Position numbers and translations under genes: made by a program. A stretch of DNA of 64,000 nucleotides from Diphasiastrum complanatum. Lineage: Eukaryota; Streptophyta; Lycopodiopsida; Lycopodiales; Lycopodiaceae. Under the pieces are notes generated by a model that searched no databases, was not told the DNA's origin, and saw nothing but the letters and a program-made list of their open reading frames with translations. Location: positions 15,466,278 through 15,530,277 of the forward strand of contig CM055106.1 in NCBI GenBank assembly GCA_029204225.1, in the 5' to 3' direction. Shown here one piece after another: positions 1 to 13,469 of the stretch; position 1 is the stretch's first letter, and each line of letters starts with the position of its first letter.

Positions 1-111
1 TCCACAATTTCTTTTTGTGTTCTTCTTTAATATCCGACCATAATGGCTAGGATCAAGGCCACTGTGTGAGAGCAGACACTTATATCACTCTATGGGCAGA
101 ATTAGATATCA

Positions 112-123
112 GCTCTGATACCA
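112..123 (-). promoter_or_regulatory. Primer-binding site of a minus-strand LTR element
   Basis: Read on the minus strand this is TGGTATCAGAGC, the usual plant retroelement site complementary to the 3' end of initiator methionine tRNA. It lies 7 nt inside the edge of the LTR at 131-1430, so the internal region of this element runs leftward out of the window. Confidence 0.75.
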
Positions 124-130
124 CTACTAT

Positions 131-1430
<1,300 letters not shown>

Positions 1431-1440
1431 CTCCCCCTTA
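1431..1440 (-). promoter_or_regulatory. Polypurine tract of minus-strand copia element
   Basis: Minus-strand TAAGGGGGAG directly abuts the LTR start TGTTGGAG. This is the usual plus-strand primer of copia elements and fixes the 3' LTR border for the pol remnant at 1676-3234. Confidence 0.75.
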
Positions 1441-1675
1441 AGCTAACTACAATGAATCTGATCTGCAATTGATATTTAACATACCTACTAAAGTAGAATG
1501 TTTATCTCTAGACAATGACTTTGTCAAAATATCAGCCAACATACTGTCTGTATGACAGTAACTTAGTACAATATCTTGATTCGGAACTTTCTCTCTAAGA
1601 AAATGGAATTAAACTTCTATATGCTTAGTTCTATTATGAGTTCGTGGGTTCAGAGAAAGAGCTATGCAGATCTGA

Positions 1676-3234
1676 TTATCGCACTGGAGTATTGTTGGAC
1701 TGATTTGTGGGAATTGCAGATCTTGCAGCAGCCTCCTTAGCTAGATTATTTTCTTCACTGCTGATGTAGCTGCAACATATTCTGATTCTGTGGAGGATAG
1801 AGAAATGTATTTCTGCTTTCTGTTGTTCCATGAGATGGGTCCTCCTGCAAGGAAACAAATGTAGCCTGATGTGGATTTTCTGGTATCCACGTCTCCAGCC
1901 CAATCTGAATCTGAATAAATGGTCAATGTGAGTGCAGTTTTGTATTGTCGTTATAGCTCAAAGCATAGTTCTTTGTATCTTGAATGTACCTCAATACTCT
2001 TTGCAGAGCTTTCCAGTGCTGTAGGCTTGGATTGGACATGCACTGAGACAATGTGCTTACTGCATATGCTAGATCAGGTTGTGTGCAGAACATAGAATAC
2101 ATAATAGATCCTATGACAAACTGATAAGGATACTTGCACATTTCTTGCTGATCTGCTGAGTTTTGGGGCACATGTCTTTGGATACTTAGCTCTTGGATCC
2201 ATAGGTGTGTCTATGGGCTTGCAGTCCTCCATGCCATATCTGCGAAGTACATTAGTCAAGTAGGATTCTTGGCTTATAGCTATCCTTCTGCCTACATGAT
2301 CTCTGATGATCTCCATACCAAGAAGTTAATGGACTGGGCCTACATCAGTCATTGCTTCATGCTCTGGACAGAAACAAAAAATAAGTTTAAAATATAATGA
2401 GTAAAGGCATTTGTATTGGCTTCAAACTCTGATGAAAGCAGAGATTTGGTTTCTTGTAAAAACTGATTTGAATTGCTGATAGTTAAAGAATCATCAATGT
2501 ATAATGCTATTACGTTTGAGATATACATTGTAGTCTACGAAGCAAGAAGTAAAATTGTGCTGCAACAAGAAGTGATTAATTCTGTCATACCAGGCTGGGA
2601 GCTTGCTTAAGACCATATAAAGCCTTATGCAATTTACATACCAGATGCTCCTTGCCTTGAAGGACGTAACCTTCTAGTTGATAGATGAATATATCTTCTT
2701 GTATAGTTCTGTGTAAAAAAGCCATCTGGACGTCCATCTGGTGAATATCCAGATTTTCTGCAGCAGCTATAGCCAGTAAGGTACAAATAGACTGATGCTT
2801 TACCACTGGACTAAAGGTCTCAGTGTAGTCTATCGTTCAAAGCCTTTAACCACCGATCTAGATTTCCATTTGGATATGGATCCATCTGGTTTAAGCTTTA
2901 GCTTAAAGATCCACTTGGAGTCAATTCGTTTTACACCAGTAGGAGGATTGACAAGACTCCAAGTCTTGTTCTTCATTAGAGACTGATACTCAACATCCAT
3001 GGCAGCCTTCTAATTGTCTGCATCGGGCATTGATAGAGCTTCTGCAATTGTGGCAAGTTCATCATGACTGATGAACGCCTGAGAGACAAAACGATCAGGT
3101 TGTTGTCGTTGTCTTGCAGACCTTCGAACTGCATGTGCTTGAGTGGACGATTCTCCTTGCTTGGTTTGGAAGGTACTGAAGTTGTTTACAGGTCTGAGAA
3201 GCTTGCTGCACCTTACTTTAGTGTATATGATCAA
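1676..3234 (-). pseudogene. Ty1/copia pol remnant: reverse transcriptase and RNase H
   Basis: A decayed copia polyprotein that would copy element RNA into DNA. Read leftward it shows the linker before RT (RRSARQRQQPDRF near 3120), the RT start (MKNKTWSLVNPP near 2950), RT core QMDVQMAFLH near 2720 and ALYGLKQAP near 2600, the catalytic YIDD near 2490, RT thumb (YLTNVLRRYGMEDCKP near 2240), then RNase H with DSDWAGD near 1900 and LSSTESEYVA near 1780. Several stop codons and frame changes break it. Protease and integrase are missing; upstream of about 3240 the sequence turns into gypsy integrase. It ends at the polypurine tract and LTR on its left. Confidence 0.88.
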
Positions 3235-3255
3235 ATCTATGTGTCTTTTGTGGAG

Positions 3256-3994
3256 TTAAATGCTATCAGAAACATATGTTCTCAAAATATCCCCCATAGT
3301 TTGATTAGTCCTTTCTGTTTGGCCATTTGATTCAGGATGATTAGAAGAACTTAAACTCAAGAAAGTTTCCAGTTTATGGAATACTGCTGACCAAAAGTGA
3401 CCTGTGACCTTAGGATCTCTATGTATGAAAGCAACTAACTTAATTAACCGATCCACTACAACCCAAATAGAATCATTTTGTCGTTGGGTCTAAGGAAGTC
3501 CAACTACAAAATCCATAGATATGTTTTCTCATCTCTTATCAGGGATATCTAACAGATGCAACAAACCACCAGCCTTATGGTGTTCATCAGCCTTTGCTAG
3601 TTGACAGGGCTTGCATTTAATCACATATGACTCGACATATGGTTTGAGATTTGGCCAATAAAACTCTCTTTTAACCAAGTCCAGAATCCTGTGTATACCG
3701 AGATGTCCTGCACAGGGTATGTCACGACATTCAAACAAAATCTTTTGTTTGAGCTCCTCATCCCCAGGTAACACAACCTTTTCCATTCCAAAATAGCAAT
3801 CCATCTCGAATGGTAAAATGTCCCACAATCTTCTTATCTTTCTTTGTTAGTTGAGTCCCCCGTGTACTCAACTCAACACTGTCCACATTTCTTCCGGTCT
3901 GAACAATGTTCCAAAAATGACCAAAATGGGAGTCTAATTCATATTCTCCTATTAGCGAAAGATATAGATCTGTGGAAATCTGGGTGAATGACAA
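3256..3994 (-). pseudogene. Ty3/gypsy integrase remnant
   Basis: Integrase of a decayed minus-strand gypsy element. The zinc-binding part is clear at 3830-3560 (HLGIHRILDLVKREFYWP, then CKPCQLAKADEHHKAGG). The end of the catalytic core follows at 3330-3280 (SNHPESNGQTERTNQ, with the catalytic Glu). The middle of the core around the second Asp is degraded by stops and frame changes. The frame is cut at about 3245 and joins copia sequence, so the C-terminal part is lost. Confidence 0.85.
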
Positions 3995-4029
3995 CTTGTT
4001 CCTGATCCGACTAAAAGCATCGCAACTTG

Positions 4030-4450
4030 ATTAGAGCTGTCTCTTATGTAACGGATTTCATGATTGAATTCTTGTATCAATTCAGCCCATTGAGCTTTCC
4101 TCCCCCAAAGATCATGTTAATTGCAAAGATACTTAAAAGGCTAGTGATCTGTATACACTATAAACTTACTACCATACAAGTAGTGACTCCAGGTTTTAAG
4201 TGCATGGATTATTGCAAACAATTACTTTCCCTGTGTAGTATAACATAACTGAGGATCAGTGAATTTTTTGCTTTTAAACGCTAGTGGCCTATCCATTTTT
4301 AGTAGAACCACTCCAATTGCAATATCACTTGCGTTAGTTCTCATGACGTAAAGTAAGTTTGAATTTGCAATTTGTAACACATGAGCTGAAACAACCAATG
4401 TTTTAAGTTTCTCAAAACACCGATTGAATTCCTCATTCCAAAGAACTGAC
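4030..4450 (-). pseudogene. Gypsy RNase H remnant
   Basis: Minus-strand translation gives the RNase H series: a TNASDIAIGVVL-like start near 4335, KSKKFTDPQLCYTT near 4270, FAIIHALKTWSHYLYG near 4190, YTDH near 4160 and GRKAQWAELIQEF near 4090. Stops interrupt it. Integrase follows in the normal order, but the reverse transcriptase that should precede it is missing. Confidence 0.75.
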
Positions 4451-4559
4451 GGAGACTAGGTTAATTCCTCTTCTTTTTTTTATTTACAATCACTTTTGTT
4501 AGAGTATTGAGTGGAACTGCTGGCTAAAAGCATGGTTTGGTGGTACAAAAAAAAAACCC

Positions 4560-4820
4560 TAGACAAACTTTATATCTATGATTGTTGGCTTCAATTTCCA
4601 AGCTGAGTTTCTGCACAAGACGAGAATTAATAAAATTATGAGTTGAACCATTGTCCAATAGAATACTCACTTCTTGATCTTTAAGTGTGCCAGTTAAACA
4701 TAAAAGTTCATTAGGCAAGAAAGAAGCAGTACTGAAAGAACATTCACACTCACAACCTGTCAGGTTAGTTTCCAAAGTCTTACCATTACATCCTAGGATC
4801 TTGATCATATGAGCCGACAT
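4560..4820 (-). pseudogene. Gypsy aspartic protease remnant
   Basis: The minus-strand frame carries LLDNGSTHNFI near 4660-4630, the active-site loop of retropepsin-like proteases of plant gypsy elements, with the expected upstream LTGTLKDQEVSI strand. A run of A residues follows at about 4540, and the sequence then jumps to RNase H with no RT between. Confidence 0.85.
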
Positions 4821-4859
4821 TTTATTTATGTCTGGACAAACTTCATCACATGTCCAGGC

Positions 4860-5696
4860 TTTTTACAAACCAAACATAAGTTCTCTTTTTTAGTCTTTTC
4901 CTAGGACATAGATTTTCTGAATCTCTCTCTCTTCGGTTTCTTGAGTTCCGATGATGCTTGATCCAATTCGTCAAAATATATTATTTGGTTTGGACCGCGC
5001 TTCTTCCTCTTCTTGGTTTTCAAAGTGGTTAGAATTTGTGCAAACTGCTTCCTGGATGCCACCATGTGGAATCATATGCTTTTGAAATTCAAAACGCATC
5101 CTCGAGACTTTAAAGCACATTTCGCCTGCATTCATTTTGATAGTCGACTGACAAACCTAGGACAAACTACCATAGTGCCAACTTTGCATCAAATGATGGA
5201 ACCCTATTTCATAGGTCCATGAATTCTTGGATATAAGAGTCCAAGCTCTTTGTACCCATTTTGTAGTTCACAAATTTTAGGTACTAGTCAATGTCATCAG
5301 CTATCATGAAAGTTGTTTTAAAGACTTCCACAAAAGCATCCCAGGTAGTTGACTTCATTGGTAAATCTCACCACCACGATGACGCTTTGCCACGTAAGAA
5401 CAACACGAAACTCTCAATTTTCTTCTCATTCAGAACTCCATGCAGGCTGAAGTAACTGCTCCACTTAGCGAGCCAGTCTTCGACAACTTCAAGTTTCTTC
5501 TCCTTCTTCTCTCCCGAATAAATATCCGGTTGAAAACCGAGATTGGGTGAAGATAACAATTTGACTTAATTCAAAAGAACTTCCATTTGTTGATCTCTCA
5601 TCTGAGTCCGATTATTCATACATTGAGCGTCGTACTCAACTGCTGAAAAATCACCATATAGGATGGTGTAAATTGATTTGCAGTTTTCTCAGCCAT
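4860..5696 (-). pseudogene. Gypsy gag remnant
   Basis: A start codon at 5696 opens MAEKTANQFTPS. The retroelement gag core follows at 5560-5368 (FLRGKASSWW at its end) and continues with stops to a decayed CCHC knuckle near 4885-4855 (CLVCKKPGH, last Cys lost). Protease follows at 4820, so gag and protease keep their native order. No primer-binding site or LTR was recognised to the right. Confidence 0.75.
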
Positions 5697-5699
5697 CTT

Positions 5700-7391
5700 G
5701 ATTTATCTATTTTTTAAAAATTACTAAAACTAGTTAATATCTGATTAACTATTTAGTGAAGTACAATTGACCAAATTTGACTGAAATTGACTCCAGTGTG
5801 GTCAATTCACTAATTTTAGTACATTTCATAAACAATTCAAGAAACTAGAAAAAATCAAAAATTTAGAATTTTTGGATTTTAATTTTAAAAAAAAAAATTA
5901 CGTAACTTAAAAATTTGTCAAAAACATTGTCAGTATTTAGACATTCGAAATAAAAAATCGATTTACTGTTCGATCCTTAATCTTACTGAATTAATGTCTA
6001 TCAGGCATGCATGACATGCTACATTAACTGCTTTTTTTTTTACTTTATGAAATTTTATGTAAATTTCAGTTGTACGAAAATTGTCAGCCATGTATACTGA
6101 TTTGTGTCCTAACTATCAGAGCACATGCGTATAACCACTCAAAACAAATGTGAATCCACCATGCACGTCATAATCACTCTGAGAATCAACATGCAATCAA
6201 TCCATGCAATCACAGTACCACAAATTAGGAAATTGACTAGCATGCAATCAGAACAATTTCATAACTTTGGCTATATGACACCAAATTGGGTGCTGCAAAG
6301 TTTAAAACATAGGGAGACCTAGTGATCAAGACACTTGCCACATCAGTCTGCCACCTAGGCTTCACACATGCGAGATCAGAGCAGCCAAAAATCTGTAGTA
6401 GGCGCACTTGATCAAAAAACATGCAAACACCTCACCAACCCAAACGTGATGCTTTCAACATTTTTAAATGTTCTATTAGACTTCCAAGAAGCATTCATAC
6501 AAGTCCTATGAAGCAGTATGGGCTGAGAACAAAGATTTCTTGATTTGTAGAAGTCAAAATAGCTTCAAACTTGATGGACATGAAGCATAAGCCACCGGCC
6601 ATCAATTTATAGGTCTGATAGCTTGCTGGAAAGATAAAAAAAGAATGCTAATCATGCTATAAAGAAATCCAAAATGATTTCCTTATGGATTTGGAGAGAT
6701 CCATACCCCAAAAATCACAAAAAAGGGTCTTTTTTTGCACTTTTTTGACTTTCTACAAGCTCAATTGCTCGAATTCTTGGATCTATCTTCAAGGAAAGCT
6801 TCAAAAGACTTTGATTCACCCGCTTTACAACCACCTACTATCCACTTTATGAAGAAACAAGCAAAAACTCATAATTTTTAGCTCTTTTTCAATTTTTTGT
6901 TCACTACAAAGTGGAAATTCATGACATGCAACTCTTTCTCTAACACATGCACACCAATTTATAGAATTATAGCCATATAATTGATCTGATCTTGCTGAAT
7001 TTTGGTTGTTTATCTATTTTGTGTCAAAAAGCATGAAAAACCAAGCAATTTTGACCAAAACATAGCCTAGAATCATAAATCATGGAAAGATCCAACATGC
7101 ATCATAAATTTCATCACTAATATGAAAGTACACTTGCTAGAAAATTCAGATCTACATAAGATTTGATCTATACAACAAAAAACTCAAAAAAAACAACACA
7201 AATTGGCTTTCTAAGACAATTCAAAACCACAAAAAATATCAAGAGAGACAAGGTTATGAAGTGATTGTTGATGGGTTTCATAGCAAAACTTGTGACTTGT
7301 TTAAGGTAAATTTTGTGATTTCCAAGTGTAATGGATTATTGGCGACTATAATTTCTCAAAGTGATTTGGCACACAAACGATTAGGACACTT
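5700..7391. other. AT-rich stretch without recognisable genes
   Basis: No conserved coding frame is visible. Part may be the leader and 5' LTR of the gypsy remnant ending at 5696, but no clear borders were found. ACTATCAGAGCA at about 6112 only partly resembles a primer-binding site and is on the other strand. Confidence 0.5.
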
Positions 7392-7690
7392 GTAAATCCA
7401 CTTTTGGATTTACATTCTTCCTTAACAATGATCCTATTTCATGGAATAGTCGCAAGCAAATGACGGTAGCTCTATCTTCCACTGAATCAGAGTATATCGA
7501 AACTTGTCAAGCTACAAAGGAAGCAATATGGTTGAGAAACTTACTTTCAGATATCAGTCTGAATCAATATGCTCCGACAACTTTATTTTGTGATAATCAA
7601 AGTGCCATTGCTTTATCAGCCGACCTTCGATTTCATTCTAGGAGTAAGCACATTGAGATTAAATATCACTTTGTCAAAAGCAAAGTTATA
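7392..7690 (+). pseudogene. Ty1/copia RNase H fragment
   Basis: The plus-strand frame reads KSTFGFTFFLNNDPISW, then LSSTESEYIE, KEAIWLRNLL, CDNQSAI and SKHIEIKYHFVK. These are the successive conserved blocks of copia RNase H at the end of pol. The RT and the first catalytic Asp block are missing. The last conserved block, ADILTK, is not seen; after 7690 the frame becomes unrelated low-complexity sequence. Confidence 0.88.
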
Positions 7691-7699
7691 TTCCAAGGT

Positions 7700-8685
7700 T
7701 TGATGGTTTCTTGTGGCAAGATGAAGATGGAGGCTCATTCATGGAGTATCATAGTGGATACAAGGCAACAAAGGAGGAGGAGACATGCAAGCAAAAGTTG
7801 ATCACTCACATTCATTGTTTGTTTGCTGTATTTTTCCAGAGAGTTCAGAGTTGGAAGCATGGTGGAATCATTTCATTTACATTCTATTTGATTCTTCATG
7901 TTCTAGTCACATTTTTACATGTAAAATTGATGTAAGAAATAGTGAAGCATCCCGACTTATTGACTCTCTCGATTAGTCGACTTGTCCGACTTATTAGGAG
8001 GTCCGACTTGTCAGTTACCCAATTGGTCACAACAACGACTTGCTCGACGTCCGAATAGTTGAAGCCTCCTCATGCTCACTTCTTGTATAGTGCAAACAAC
8101 TTGACAATAACAATAACAGTCACAATCTCCTTTAGATGGCACAATGGCTCCATGCCATCTCTTTTGTACACTCATCTGCACAAATGAAAATTGTATATAG
8201 ATAACTATTGTAATGTAATCAATTAATGTTGATCACAAGACAGACACTGTAGTTGCTTTCATGCATCGATTCTTTCTTCAGACTGTTTGTCAGTAATAAG
8301 CTCATAGCTTTTACAAAGCGGAGTTAGCTTATTGAGCACGCAGTTTTGCCCGCTATTGTCTTGTGCTCATAGCATCAAACTGACATGTATTTCCATACAC
8401 TACTCTAAATCAATCATTGTCTTTTATTGCATTTAGAGTTCTTGTCAGAATTGTATGATTTGCTACTATGTCTTCTTGTCTGACATTTTCATTGTTTTGT
8501 CCAATTGTCTGGTCTTCTACTTTTGCTAAAAGCCGCACAATTAAGCTCTATTTAATTTTGTGTTCACCTACTGTGATAGTAGTGCACGTACCAAGAGAAT
8601 TTGTCGACCATTGCTTCCGCGCAGTAGTAGGATCGTTCCGATCTGATTGTTCAACCGACCCGTTGGACCTCATCCCACCATTATC
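7700..8685. other. Non-coding stretch, possible degraded copia LTR
   Basis: It lies between a copia 3' end (RNase H) and a copia 5' portion (pre-integrase) on the same strand, so an LTR would be expected here. Words such as CGACTTGTCCGACTTATTAGG recur at 7950-8050. No polypurine tract, LTR border or gag was recognised. Confidence 0.35.
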
Positions 8686-8689
8686 AAGT

Positions 8690-9430
8690 CAATTTTTATA
8701 GCAAATGATTATGCTTGTAAGGTAAAAATCATAGGATCCATACCTTTATGCTTGGGATCTTCAAGGAAGATCAAGATAGATGGTGTACTTTACATTCCTA
8801 GCATCACTAAGAGCTTACTTTGTGTAGGTTGCTTGACAATGGATTTTTTGCGGAGTTCACCTCAAATGCATGCAACATCAAGAAGAATGGGAAGATCATA
8901 GCAAGAGGAAGAAGGTTTGGGAGGTTGTTTAAGCTGCATGCTTTTGTTGATCCTAACCAATTTGTGATGGTAGCCAAGGAAGACAATATGACCACATTTA
9001 ATTTGTGCCACGAGAGGCTTGGTCACAATCTATGGAAGCCATGTGCAAGGAGGAGCTTGCTCTAGGCCTTCCAAGATCCATGGCAAAGGAGGAAAAGGTT
9101 TGTGAAGGATGTGCTTTGGCTAAAGCATATAGGTTGCCTTTCCCTAACTCTATCACTAAGACTACTCACCCTCTTAAGTTGATCCATTTGGATGTACATT
9201 TTGCAAGCACAAGAAGAAATGGTGGAGACACAATGTTTGTGACCTTGAACGATGAATCCTCTAAGAATCATATTGGCAAAGATATGTTTGAGATCAAGGA
9301 GGAGCTTGATCAAGAGGAGGAGCAAAATCCAAGAGCTTCAACTATTTCAAAGAGAGCCACAAGAGCAAAAATGGAGCTATCAACGCTCATTTTTGTGGAC
9401 AAAGAAATGCAAGTTGGAGAGGGGGGGTAC
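8690..9430 (+). pseudogene. Ty1/copia gag-pre-integrase and integrase N-terminal fragment
   Basis: The reading frame gives KIKIDGVLYIPSITKSLL near 8770-8815. After a frameshift it gives IARGRRFGRLFKLHAF near 8900-8950 and LCHERLGH near 9005-9025. After another shift it gives CEGCALAKAYRLPFP and PLKLIHLDV near 9100-9200. This is the pre-integrase plus the His/Cys zinc region and start of the catalytic core of copia integrase. The core then stops abruptly. The next frame (EIKEELDQEEEQNPRAS to about 9400) looks like the acidic linker before RT, which implies an internal deletion. Confidence 0.85.
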
Positions 9431-9470
9431 ATTTTGTACTTCATTTGTCAAAGTTTGTAATTAAGTTGCT

Positions 9471-11013
9471 TTGAATTCTAAAGTATGGAATGCAAGGTGG
9501 TTGTCATGTCTAGTTACTCTTGAATGTGCTAGAAGTAAGCATGATATTTTCATTCATAGGTTGAAAGATTGTGACTTCATTTTCAAAGAGGCATATTGTG
9601 AACCTTGTATGAGAGTGAGTAAATCATTCTTGAAGGACACTTATCTCCATTGATTTCAAGTCTGTAGATGATTGTCAAATACACAATAAAAAATGTAGAT
9701 TTGTAGAGATTCAGTCTGCATTTGTTTTTTTTTTTTTCTTTTGTTAAATATTTCTGACGATTCAGATGCTACCGCTTTTACTTTTGAAGCTGTTTCTTCC
9801 AGCGGTACAAAATCTGACAAGTCCAAGCCCATAGATATAGAAAAAAAATTTATTGATACAAGTGTTAGTTTAGATGATTGTACAGATTTTGATCATGTTT
9901 GTTTATAGATCCCCTACTCCAGAGGATCTATTTACTATTTGTTCTTTTGCTTGCTTCTTCTTTAGAACTATTTCTGCTTGTTACCAGGCTTCATGGCATT
10001 CATTAGATGTATTCTTAATCTTACAATGCCAAACCAGGCAGAAGGGACAGATTATCTTTGTAGTATTATGTCTTGCCTGTCAGAGGACATTCGAATGGGT
10101 CTCTCTTGAACTGAAATGCACATGCATAATCAACCAAAATGCAAGCCAATGCATTCAACAAATGATCTATGTTACTGCTCAGTTGAACAATGATGGATTC
10201 TTACTTCTACCTTGCTGCAAAATGAACTGAAATCAAATCCCAAGCACTACTATACTTGCATAAATTGACAAAACAAGAAACAAGAATTAATCTACAGCAT
10301 TTTAGAGGTCCAAGAATCAAGAAACCAACCAGTCTTTTGATTCTTGGACATTCCAAGAACATCAAGGACTAGAATGTTAGAGGATATGCAAGATTTATGC
10401 CACATTTCTAACCTATTTAGTTTACTTGAATGTTGATTCCTATATTAATTCACAACAAGAAATGAAAACTAATCCACAACTAGGAAACAAGAAAACTAAT
10501 CCACTCTACAATCCACAACCACACACAATGAATGGAAGGGCATGATCATAGGGGCATCACTCAAGAAAACCATTATGATCAAGGAGCTCAATGGATGCAT
10601 CTAACTTGTGGAGGCTCTTCTTATTTCAGCATGGAGTCGATACAATTCACAAAAAGCTCCTCTTCACAAAGAGGGAATCTCTTAAATAAGCAAGAGAGCT
10701 CCTTAGGTGGCATCCTAGTGGAATTTCCACATTTCACAAATTACAAGTGGAATACTGCTCTCCACTAGAGGTCACCATCAAAAGGTGGCTCACTCCACTT
10801 TCTTTAAGAGGGGCCTACTTGCATTTATTACATTTGCCTAGAAATACTAGTTCCTACATGGTCATTCCATCTTCCGAGATTCACCATGAGGCTTACATAG
10901 TTCTTACTTGTCATTCCTAACTAGTATTTCTCGGCTCTCATAATCGGCTCTCAGTCTTCATTAGTCTCGTCTTCTCAGAGACCTCCTCGGTCTAAGGTGA
11001 GAGGTGCTCTTGA
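9471..11013 (+). other. Open frames of unknown origin in a non-coding stretch
   Basis: A serine/aspartate-rich frame without a start codon runs at about 9737-9905. Another (VYRSPTPEDLF, then Cys/Phe-rich) runs at 9898-10230, and a short one at 10532-10768. I recognise no family. A lineage-specific retroelement gag is possible, but nothing in the sequence proves it. Confidence 0.3.
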
Positions 11014-11328
11014 GTTGCTCTGTCCGAGTATCTTGGGGATTCGTCAGAATCAACCAACACTGTTCAAAATAGGGCATCGTTTATAGGCCCTAGAACACCC
11101 ACTACCCTTTCTCCTTCTGATAAATCTCTAATCACATTACCTACTTGTAATATAGATAATAATTCTTTTTTGACACTATCGGATATGTCGGATCTTTTTT
11201 ATTTCACAGAGGCTGAGACTCTTTGCATTTTAAGCAAAGCGCTTCATGAATTTTCAGATATAATTTATTTTGATATTAATGATCTTCCCCCTGGTGTTGA
11301 TGATGTAAATAAGGATGAGTTTCATTAG
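11014..11328 (+). other. Unrecognised open frame, 104 codons, no ATG start
   Basis: The frame is open from after a TGA at 11011 to TAG at 11326. Its composition looks protein-like: a Ser/Thr/Asn-rich N-terminal half with GPRTPTTLSPSDKS, then LSDMSDLFYFTEAETLCIL and a highly acidic end (FDINDLPPGVDDVNKDEF). There is no methionine near its start, so it may be an exon-like or truncated piece of a larger coding region. The similar style of the 9737-9905 frame suggests both belonged to one gene. No function is assigned. Confidence 0.3.
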
Positions 11329-11339
11329 GCACCCCTATG

Positions 11340-13440
11340 CATGTAAGAATCTCCTTTTCTATATAACAAGTCACATTCTTCTCTCTCTCTCATCCCCCTA
11401 ATGTCTCATTTGATTTTTAGGAAGCTAAACCCTAGTTTTTCTTTGGGGTATCGAAGCACTTCCATTGAGATTTTTGACAAATATATGTAGCAGTAATTAG
11501 TGCTCGTAAAACTAACCTTATAAAAACCCCACAAACTTATTATGGAATCGATCATAGGTTAAAATAAAACCTTAAAACCTAATATTTATAACTAAAAGCA
11601 TCTAATTTTGAGCCATATTAAAAACCTATAAATCTAAAATGAAACGATAAAATGAAATATCTTCTTATCGATTATATATAGCTCGTCCATCACATGCTGC
11701 ATCGGTATTATGCAAGAGAATCCACATTTTTCTCTTGCATATTTTGTCAAAGTAACCCTAACTAAAGCCCTATCTAAAAAGTTTTGCATGGCATTGAAAT
11801 TCATAAAATGTAAAAAAATTGTTTTCGATACACAAATTGTAATTCTTAAATGATGCCAATTGTTAAAACTTGTCATACCACTATGGTGGCACAGTAACCC
11901 TAACCCTAATAAATTACACGGCCTCTCTTGGCGATAAATTCTCACTCTCCAATCTCTCACTCTATCACACGCATTTAGGGCCTACGATTCGGAGCGACAT
12001 TCAGGTCTAAGAGTCAACATAATGCACATGTAAAATTGTCCTTCATGATGACATGTCCATTTTTGCTTTTAATAATGTTTGACGTGACCATATTTGGGGG
12101 GCCGTGCGGGTGGCGACAGTTTGGCCGTGGTCAACAAGGTATTGCCAATGTCCACTTACGTGAATAATATAATTATCACTTCTCTTTTTATAAAATATTA
12201 ATTTATATTATTATTATTAGTTGAAAGTTGGGCGACGAGGCGACAGGCTTATTAGAATCGTCATTCCTGATGGTTTGACGAATGAGAATGAGTATAATAT
12301 TATTGAATGGCTGCTTTTCGCCATTCCACGTTTTTTGAAACTTTGCAGCACCATCATCTTCAATCGTATTTGAAGGGGAAGAAAATGCACCCTAGACGAC
12401 GGACGTCAACGTGTATTAAAACTTCAAGTGACCATTTGGGGAAACCTCCCTCTCAAGTTTCCTTTTAATAAACTTACAATACACCCAACTGTGGTCCCTA
12501 GAAATTAAGTGCTCATTCTTGAAAGGATGTTGTCAATTGTTTTATTTAAATAAGTATCCAATGCTCTCCCATTTTTGCTGATTTAGAAGAGGTAGAAGTA
12601 GAGAAAATAGAGATGATGATAATGATTTTTTTGGCCGATGTTAACAAGATTACATTACCTAAAACTTCACAAGTTTTAATTGGAGACTTTTGGGAAGATG
12701 TAGGGGGACTAGTGTTTCCATCCGGTTCATAATTGACCTTTTCAAAATCGTAAAAATCGACACGAATCGTGATTTCAAACCAGGCCCCTCCTCAACGAAT
12801 CGAAAAGAATCGACCAAAAAAAAATTGCATTTTTTTTATGCGATGTTTGAAAACCTGTGAAGTAATATCTATAATGTCTAAAATGTTTCTAAAATCTTAT
12901 AAATACTATATTGCTGCTAAATACATGCATTTGAAAGTTTGTTGTTGCTTGTAAAAAGCAGAAGACTGAAAGCCGAAACTAAATTAGTGTTCATTGTTCA
13001 AAAAAATTAAAATTAGAATCAAAATACCACCATCAATCACACATCAGTAGCATGTACATACTATAGCATAGGTAATAACTACTAAGTTGTAAGTAGTATC
13101 AATGAGCAGTTACTAGAAGGCTAAGTACACTGGATGAGCGTTTGATCTTTGAATCAATTTAATCGAAATTTGAAGTTACAACTTACATAATACATTGAAA
13201 AGCAAAATCAAATAGCATTGAAGGAAACAATGAATCTATGAACTATATAGTGATAACCAAATAGCTAGTACCAAACTATACATATGTCACAAATAATAAA
13301 TATGATATCAAAATGAGCTGAACAGTTAATGGAAAATATTGAATCCAGATTCATGACTCATGAGTCAACTGTAGTCTATTGTGTGCCCTTATGTACTAGG
13401 AGAATCTAGATAAATCATGAAATATCGAACCTTGACCTAG
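11340..13440. other. Non-coding stretch, nothing recognised
   Basis: AT-rich sequence with scattered stops in all frames. A short GTAACCCTAACCCTAA at about 11890 is a plain two-unit match to the telomere word, not an array. The small open frames at 11634-11960 and 12769-12954 look random. Confidence 0.5.
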
Positions 13441-13469
13441 ATTCTAGACTATGAACTATAATATAAATG

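Noticed and set aside
6107-6120. ACTATCAGAGCA as a primer-binding site
   Set aside because: It lacks the TGG start and lies on the strand opposite to the neighbouring gypsy remnant, with no LTR border.
11885-11910. CCCTAACCCTAA as a possible interstitial telomere repeat
   Set aside because: Only two units and no array, so chance is sufficient.
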